Positions 5,913-10,197 of a stretch of 10,197 nucleotides of DNA are shown here, in pieces. Both the position numbers and the translations under genes were made by a program. The stretch is from Acidobacteria bacterium AH-259-G07 (GTDB lineage Bacteria > Acidobacteriota > UBA6911 > RPQK01 > JADFOI01): assembly GCA_027717925.1 (NCBI GenBank), contig JALLON010000078.1:1-10197 (forward strand), read 5' to 3'. The notes under the pieces were generated by a model, which saw only the letters and a program-made list of their open reading frames with translations, ran no database searches and was not told where the DNA came from. The number at the start of each line of letters is the position of its first letter. Within the stretch, counting starts at the first letter, position 1.

Positions 5913-7229
5913 TCACTGGTAATAATCCAGTCCCAGATGAGTGATCTGTTCTTCGCCCCGCATATAGCGAAGTGTATTCTTGAGCTTCATCAACTGGATG
6001 AAAAGATCGTGTTCGGGGTACAATTCGGGAAGGGTCATCGGGCTCTTGAAATAAAAAGAGAGCCATTCCTGAATGCCATACAGGCCGGCGCGCTTAGCTA
6101 AATCCAGAAAAAGGACCAGGTCAAGAACCAGAGGCGCCGCCAAGATGCTATCCCGGCATAGAAAATTAATCTTGATCTGCATTGGGTAACCCAGCCACCC
6201 AAAGATATCCAGATTGTCCCATCCCTCTTTATTGTCTTTCCGGGGAGGATAGTAGTTGATACGAACCTGGTGATAGAAGTCGCTGAAAAGATCGGGATAG
6301 ACATCCGGCTGAAGAATGTAATCGAGCACCGACAATTTGCTCTCTTCCTTCGTCTTGAAAGATTCAGGATCTTCTAATACTTCACCGTCTCGATTACCCA
6401 GGATATTGGTTGAAAACCAGCCCGAGAGTCCCAACAATCGGGCTTTCAATCCCGGCGCAATCATTGTCTTCATGAGCGTCTGACCCGTCTTAAAGTCCTT
6501 ACCACAGATAGGGACGCGTTTTTGTTCCGCCAGCTCACAGAAAGCCGGGACATCAACCGTCAGATTGGGAGCTCCGTTGGCGAAGGGAATTCCCAGATTC
6601 AGGGCTGCGTAGGCATAGATCATGCTGGAAGGAACGTCCTCGTCATTGTTCCTCAATCCCGCCTCCAGCTTCTCCAGTGACTGGTGAACCTCCGTTTGAT
6701 CGATGAACACTTCAGTACTTCCGCACCAAACCATCACCATTCGGCTGACGTTCTTCTCCTTCTGAAACCGCTGAATGTCATCGATTAATTGCTGCGCAAG
6801 ATCCCATTTCGTTTTTGCTTCCTTGACATGCTCCCCGTGGAGCTTCTTCACATAGCGACTGTCGAAGACGGCCTTCATTGGGCGGATTGCCTCAAGCTCC
6901 GCCTTCAGCCGGCGCAATAAGTCGTTTTCCAGCACCCCAGCTTTACCCGCGGCAGTATAGGCGTCGTCTTCAAAGATATCCCAAGCGGCGAAAACCAGAT
7001 CATCAATTTCCGCCAGCGAAACGAATTCGGCAATTCTTGGAACTCTTTTCTCAGTTCGTTTTCCCAGCCGCACGGTGCCCATCTGAGCGAGAGAGCCAAT
7101 TGGCTTGCCCAAGCCCTTCTTGATGGCCTCTATCCCGGCGATAAAGGTTGTGCTGACCGCCCCAAGGCCAATCAGCAGTACCCCTAATTTCCCCGTTGGA
7201 TTTTCGATTTTTATTCCTTTTTCAATCAT
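5913..7229 (-). CDS. myo-Inositol-3-phosphate synthase
   Basis: NAD-dependent enzyme, 438 aa, converting glucose-6-phosphate to 1L-myo-inositol 3-phosphate, the first step to inositol phospholipids or inositol-based solutes. Seen: an N-terminal Rossmann glycine motif GLGAVST (21-27), SSMIYAYAALNLGIPFANG (201-219), the signature GKDFKTGQT (243-251), NILGNRDG (275-282), FKTKEESK (291-298) carrying Lys294 and Lys298 in the expected catalytic lysine region, DNKEGWDN (332-339) and RDSILAAP (359-366). The length and motifs fit the bacterial subgroup rather than the longer eukaryotic enzymes of roughly 500 residues or more. The ATG at 7229 has AGGT about 7 nt upstream. It follows glyS by 61 bp on the same strand, so it is probably read through from glyQS. 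No inositol monophosphatase or phosphatidylinositol synthase gene is visible, so the end product is unknown. Confidence 0.93.
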   Translation of the reverse strand: MIEKGIKIENPTGKLGVLLIGLGAVSTTFIAGIEAIKKGLGKPIGSLAQMGTVRLGKRTEKRVPRIAEFVSLAEIDDLVFAAWDIFEDDAYTAAGKAGVLENDLLRRLKAELEAIRPMKAVFDSRYVKKLHGEHVKEAKTKWDLAQQLIDDIQRFQKEKNVSRMVMVWCGSTEVFIDQTEVHQSLEKLEAGLRNNDEDVPSSMIYAYAALNLGIPFANGAPNLTVDVPAFCELAEQKRVPICGKDFKTGQTLMKTMIAPGLKARLLGLSGWFSTNILGNRDGEVLEDPESFKTKEESKLSVLDYILQPDVYPDLFSDFYHQVRINYYPPRKDNKEGWDNLDIFGWLGYPMQIKINFLCRDSILAAPLVLDLVLFLDLAKRAGLYGIQEWLSFYFKSPMTLPELYPEHDLFIQLMKLKNTLRYMRGEEQITHLGLDYYQ

Positions 7230-7290
7230 AAGTTGACCTATTTGATAAACATTTCACATTTAAGCTACTGCTCAACCTACCACCAGAACG

Positions 7291-9351
7291 CTATTTATTC
7301 GGCGCGCCCTCTTGCACAATCTCCGAAATGTCAGCAACTCTCAAGAAGAGTTGAGAGATGTCATGTAGTAATCGCAAGCGATTTCCGCGAAGGTGTTCTT
7401 CATCGGTCATCACCAGAACTTTGTCGAAAAACCGATCCACAGTTTGTCTCAAAGTGGCCATTTGCCTGAGGGCCCGAGTGTACTCACGTTTCCCAATATT
7501 CGCTTCCACCTTTGGTCGGATGTCCAAATAGGCTCGATAAAGGTCACGTTCCTCGGGTTCCACCAAGTCGTCCTCGGAAACTGCGGAGATCTCAATTGAC
7601 TGTTTGATCAAGATATTCTTAATTCTCTTGTAGGCAATGGCCAGCGCTTCGAAATCGTCTTCTCCCTTGATCCTCGACAACGATTGACCCCTTTCATACG
7701 CGTCATGTACCGCCTCAATGCCCCCTGCCAGAACGGCATTCAGTACGTCGTAGGAAATCCCGTTCTCCTGAAAAATGCGGCGAACTCGCCCTTGCAGAAA
7801 ATCCAGTACCTGATTTGATACCTCCTCCGGGTTTTCAGCCGAGAAATTCTTTTGCGCTAACTCCACCAATTGACCAAGAGAATAGTCAAACTGATGGTCA
7901 AAGAGGATCTTGACCAGGCCCTGTGCTTGTCGCCTGAGGGCGAACGGATCACTCGACCCCGTGGGAAAGATATTGATACTGAAGCAGCCAACGATGGTGT
8001 CCAGCCTGTCAGCAATGGACAAAAGTGCCCCCGTTCGAGTCGACGGGCACTCATCTTCCAGAGACAGGGGCATATAGTGTTCGTAGATCGCCTTCCAGAC
8101 TTCTTCCGGCTGACCTTCCCCACGTGCGTACAATCCTCCTATCACTCCCTGAAGTTCAGTGAATTCGCGGACCATTTCGGTAGTGAGATCAGCCTTGCAC
8201 AGCCTGGCTGCCATATCGAGATGTGGGTCTTCACAAAGCTCAGAGCACACACTGCGAATACGCTCGGTTTTGCCCCGGTAAGTTCCCAATTTCTCCTGAA
8301 ATAAAATCTGATCAAGATCCTCCAGGCGTTCTATCAGTGACCTCTTTCGATCCGCCTCCCAGAAAAAAGAGGCATCCTCGAGTCGGGCAACTAAAACTTT
8401 TTCATGTCCCTTTTGTATCGACCCCTCGGGGTCACCGTCCGTGTTCAGTACGGTCAGAAAATAAGGCTGAATTTGCCCGGCTTCGTTGACCACCGAAAAA
8501 TACTTTTGATGATGACGCATCACCGTCACCAGGACTTCCTGAGGTAGTTCCAGGAAATCGCTGCAGAAATTCCCGCGGATCACACTTGGATACTCATTCA
8601 GATGCACCACCATGTCAATCAACTCGGGGTCAGGAAGGATATGAAAACCGTCGGGTGTCTCACCTTCGATTCCTCTGACAATCTTGTCCCTCCTCTCCTC
8701 GACATCCGCCAAGACAAAGTTCTTGCGGAGCTTTTCCAGGTAATCATCGACTCTGGATAAGCGGATTTCCTGTTGTCCCAAGAAGCGATGCCCGCGTGTT
8801 GTGTGACCTGCCTTTACACCCTCAAACTCAAAGGGAAGGATTTTGTCATTCCAGAGTACAACGTACCATCTGAGTGGTCGAATGAATCGGAAACCACTTT
8901 CTCTCCAGTACATGTTCTTAGGCCAAGAGATCGAGGTGACTATTCGAGGTAGGGTCTCCATCAAGATTTCCGGTACCGGTCTGCCTTGAACCTTCTTCCG
9001 ATAGCCCACATAGGAACCTCGCTCGGTTTCAACGACCTCCAAGTCTGTTAAAGCGACGCCGCCCTTTCGGGCAAAACCTTCCGCGGCCGGGGTAGGCTCA
9101 TTTTGGTTGTCGTAAGCGACCGATTTCGGAGGACCCAAGACAACTTCCCACCGGTCTGGCTGCCGATCAGGCAAGCCCTCCAGCAGGAGGGCCAGGCGAC
9201 GAGGAGAAGAGTAGGTCTTGAAAAGCTCGCAGGGTACTTGATTCTCCTCGAGCAGTGTCTGACAGCTTCGGCACATTTGCTCCAAAGCTGAGGAGATCAT
9301 GGCAGCCGGAATCTCTTCTGTCCCCAATTCAAACAGGAATTTGTTCTTCAT
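7291..9351 (-). CDS. glyS: Glycine--tRNA ligase beta subunit
   Basis: Beta subunit of the alpha2beta2 bacterial glycyl-tRNA synthetase, which binds tRNA-Gly for charging by the alpha subunit. 686 aa, normal for the family. Seen: a canonical N-terminus (FLFELGTEEIPAAM, residues 5-18), SSPRRLALLLEGLP (48-61), WPKNMYWRESGFRFIRPLRW (143-162), an HD-like domain with MRHHQKYF (278-285) and SIADRLDTIVGCF (445-457), PTGSSDPFALRRQAQG (463-478), and a C-terminal DALR-type anticodon-binding region with EYTRALRQMATLRQTVDRFFDKVLVM (in parts across 623-648). The start ATG lies inside the 3' end of glyQ (23-nt overlap, different frame) with no clear ribosome-binding site, which argues for translational coupling that would keep the two subunits in balance. 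Confidence 0.97.
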   Translation of the reverse strand: MKNKFLFELGTEEIPAAMISSALEQMCRSCQTLLEENQVPCELFKTYSSPRRLALLLEGLPDRQPDRWEVVLGPPKSVAYDNQNEPTPAAEGFARKGGVALTDLEVVETERGSYVGYRKKVQGRPVPEILMETLPRIVTSISWPKNMYWRESGFRFIRPLRWYVVLWNDKILPFEFEGVKAGHTTRGHRFLGQQEIRLSRVDDYLEKLRKNFVLADVEERRDKIVRGIEGETPDGFHILPDPELIDMVVHLNEYPSVIRGNFCSDFLELPQEVLVTVMRHHQKYFSVVNEAGQIQPYFLTVLNTDGDPEGSIQKGHEKVLVARLEDASFFWEADRKRSLIERLEDLDQILFQEKLGTYRGKTERIRSVCSELCEDPHLDMAARLCKADLTTEMVREFTELQGVIGGLYARGEGQPEEVWKAIYEHYMPLSLEDECPSTRTGALLSIADRLDTIVGCFSINIFPTGSSDPFALRRQAQGLVKILFDHQFDYSLGQLVELAQKNFSAENPEEVSNQVLDFLQGRVRRIFQENGISYDVLNAVLAGGIEAVHDAYERGQSLSRIKGEDDFEALAIAYKRIKNILIKQSIEISAVSEDDLVEPEERDLYRAYLDIRPKVEANIGKREYTRALRQMATLRQTVDRFFDKVLVMTDEEHLRGNRLRLLHDISQLFLRVADISEIVQEGAPNK

Positions 9352-10189
9352 GGCTTGCTACATACTGCTTGGCTATTTCCACGGAGAGAGCCCGAACTCG
9401 AGCGATGATTCCGACTCGTTGAGTCACACTGATTGCTCCACGACTGTCCAACAGATTAAAGGTGTGAGAACATTTCAGACAGTAGTCATAAGCGGGAAGG
9501 ATGCAACCTTTTTCCAAACAGCGGTTGCATTCTCTTTCGTAAAGGTCAAAGAGCGCAAAAAGCATCTCGGTGTCGGCCACTTCAAAGTTATACTTTGAGA
9601 ACTCGTACTCTTCGCGCCGTTTGATCCCTCCATAGGTCAGTTTCTCATTCCACAGAAGATCAAAAACACTGCCGGCATTGGTCATAAAGGCCGCGATACG
9701 TTCAAGGCCATACGTGATCTCTGCTGCAATGGGCATTAGATCAAGCCCTCCCGCCTGTTGAAAATAGGTGAACTGGGTGATTTCCATCCCGTCAAGGAGT
9801 ACTTGCCAACCGATCCCCCATGCTCCCAGTGTAGGACTCTCCCAGTTGTCTTCTTCAAAGCGCAGATCGTGTCTCTCCAGGGGGATCCCCAGCTGACGAA
9901 GGCTCTGCAGGTAGACATCCTGGACGTCATCAGGGGAAGGTTTCAAGATCACCTGGAGTTGATAGTGACGATAAAGGCGGTTCGGATTTTCTCCATAACG
10001 GCCGTCTGTGGGCCGACGGGAAGGCTGAACGTAGGCCACCTGATAAGGATGTGAGCCCAGAACACGAAAAAAAGTCTCCGGATGCATAGTTCCTGCTCCG
10101 ACTTCCACGTCGTACGGCTGCTGGATGACACAACCATAGTTCATCCAGTATTCCAGCAGCTTGTGAATGATCTCCTGAAATGTCGTCAT
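9329..10189 (-). CDS. glyQ: Glycine--tRNA ligase alpha subunit
   Basis: Catalytic alpha subunit of the two-subunit class II glycyl-tRNA synthetase; binds ATP and glycine. 286 aa, slightly shorter than the usual 290-300. Seen: QQPYDVEVGAGTMHPETF (23-40), the strongly conserved AYVQPSRRPTDGRYGENPNR (52-71), FEEDNWESPTLGAWGIGW (111-128), MEITQFTYFQQAGG (135-148), EITYGLERIA (157-166) and HTFNLLDSRGAISVTQR (242-258). Residues 221-240 hold five cysteines (221, 224, 229, 237, 240), including two CxxC pairs. The ATG at 10189 starts 8 bp from the window edge with only a weak upstream AAGAA, so the promoter lies outside. First visible gene of glyQ-glyS-inositol-phosphate synthase; its TGA lies 23 nt inside glyS. 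Confidence 0.97.
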   Translation of the reverse strand: MTTFQEIIHKLLEYWMNYGCVIQQPYDVEVGAGTMHPETFFRVLGSHPYQVAYVQPSRRPTDGRYGENPNRLYRHYQLQVILKPSPDDVQDVYLQSLRQLGIPLERHDLRFEEDNWESPTLGAWGIGWQVLLDGMEITQFTYFQQAGGLDLMPIAAEITYGLERIAAFMTNAGSVFDLLWNEKLTYGGIKRREEYEFSKYNFEVADTEMLFALFDLYERECNRCLEKGCILPAYDYCLKCSHTFNLLDSRGAISVTQRVGIIARVRALSVEIAKQYVASHEEQIPV

Positions 10190-10197
10190 TTCTTAAC

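Noticed and set aside
7230..7290. Possible terminator or separate promoter between glyS and the inositol-phosphate synthase gene
   Set aside because: No stem-loop with a T-run and no convincing -35/-10 pair in the 61-bp gap; read-through from glyQS is the simpler view.

Overview
The window carries eight protein-coding genes plus two palindromic elements. There is no RNA gene, CRISPR array, transposase gene or phage gene that I can see. The gene set (lpxD for lipid A, murJ and xerD, two-subunit glycyl-tRNA synthetase, rmuC) points to a Gram-negative, LPS-making bacterium of medium GC content. A separate glyQ/glyS pair, a bacterial-type myo-inositol-3-phosphate synthase and short dispersed palindromes would fit a deltaproteobacterial/Desulfobacterota, Acidobacteria or NC10-like lineage. 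That placement is inference from gene content and recalled sequence flavour, not proof.

Layout. (1) 1-423, minus: 5' part of an O6-alkylguanine-DNA alkyltransferase (ogt) that starts at GTG and runs off the left edge; its PCHR active site lies at the edge. (2) 476-1681, plus: rmuC, divergent from ogt. (3) 1666-1738: a G/C-rich interlocking inverted-repeat element at a convergent junction; it supplies the stop codons of both flanking genes. (4) 1731-4725, minus: a tight cluster murJ > xerD > truncated PhoR-type sensor, with gaps of 4 and 3 nt; the sensor ends where the repeat begins. (5) 4726-4800: short A+T-rich divergent promoter region. (6) 4801-5826, plus: lpxD. (7) 5826-5889: a 64-bp near-perfect palindrome abutting the lpxD stop codon, in a second convergent junction. 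(8) 5913-10189, minus: glyQ > glyS > myo-inositol-3-phosphate synthase; glyQ and glyS overlap by 23 nt.

Function. Most genes are housekeeping: translation (GlyQS), envelope building (LpxD for lipid A, MurJ for lipid II export), chromosome dimer resolution (XerD), DNA maintenance and repair (RmuC, Ogt), and the first step of inositol synthesis. The unusual parts are the two palindromes, both at convergent gene ends, and the sensor kinase cut down to its membrane anchor and extracytoplasmic domain exactly at one of them. This suggests repeat-associated insertion, deletion or rearrangement. I do not see a convincing new multi-gene defence or biosynthetic system.
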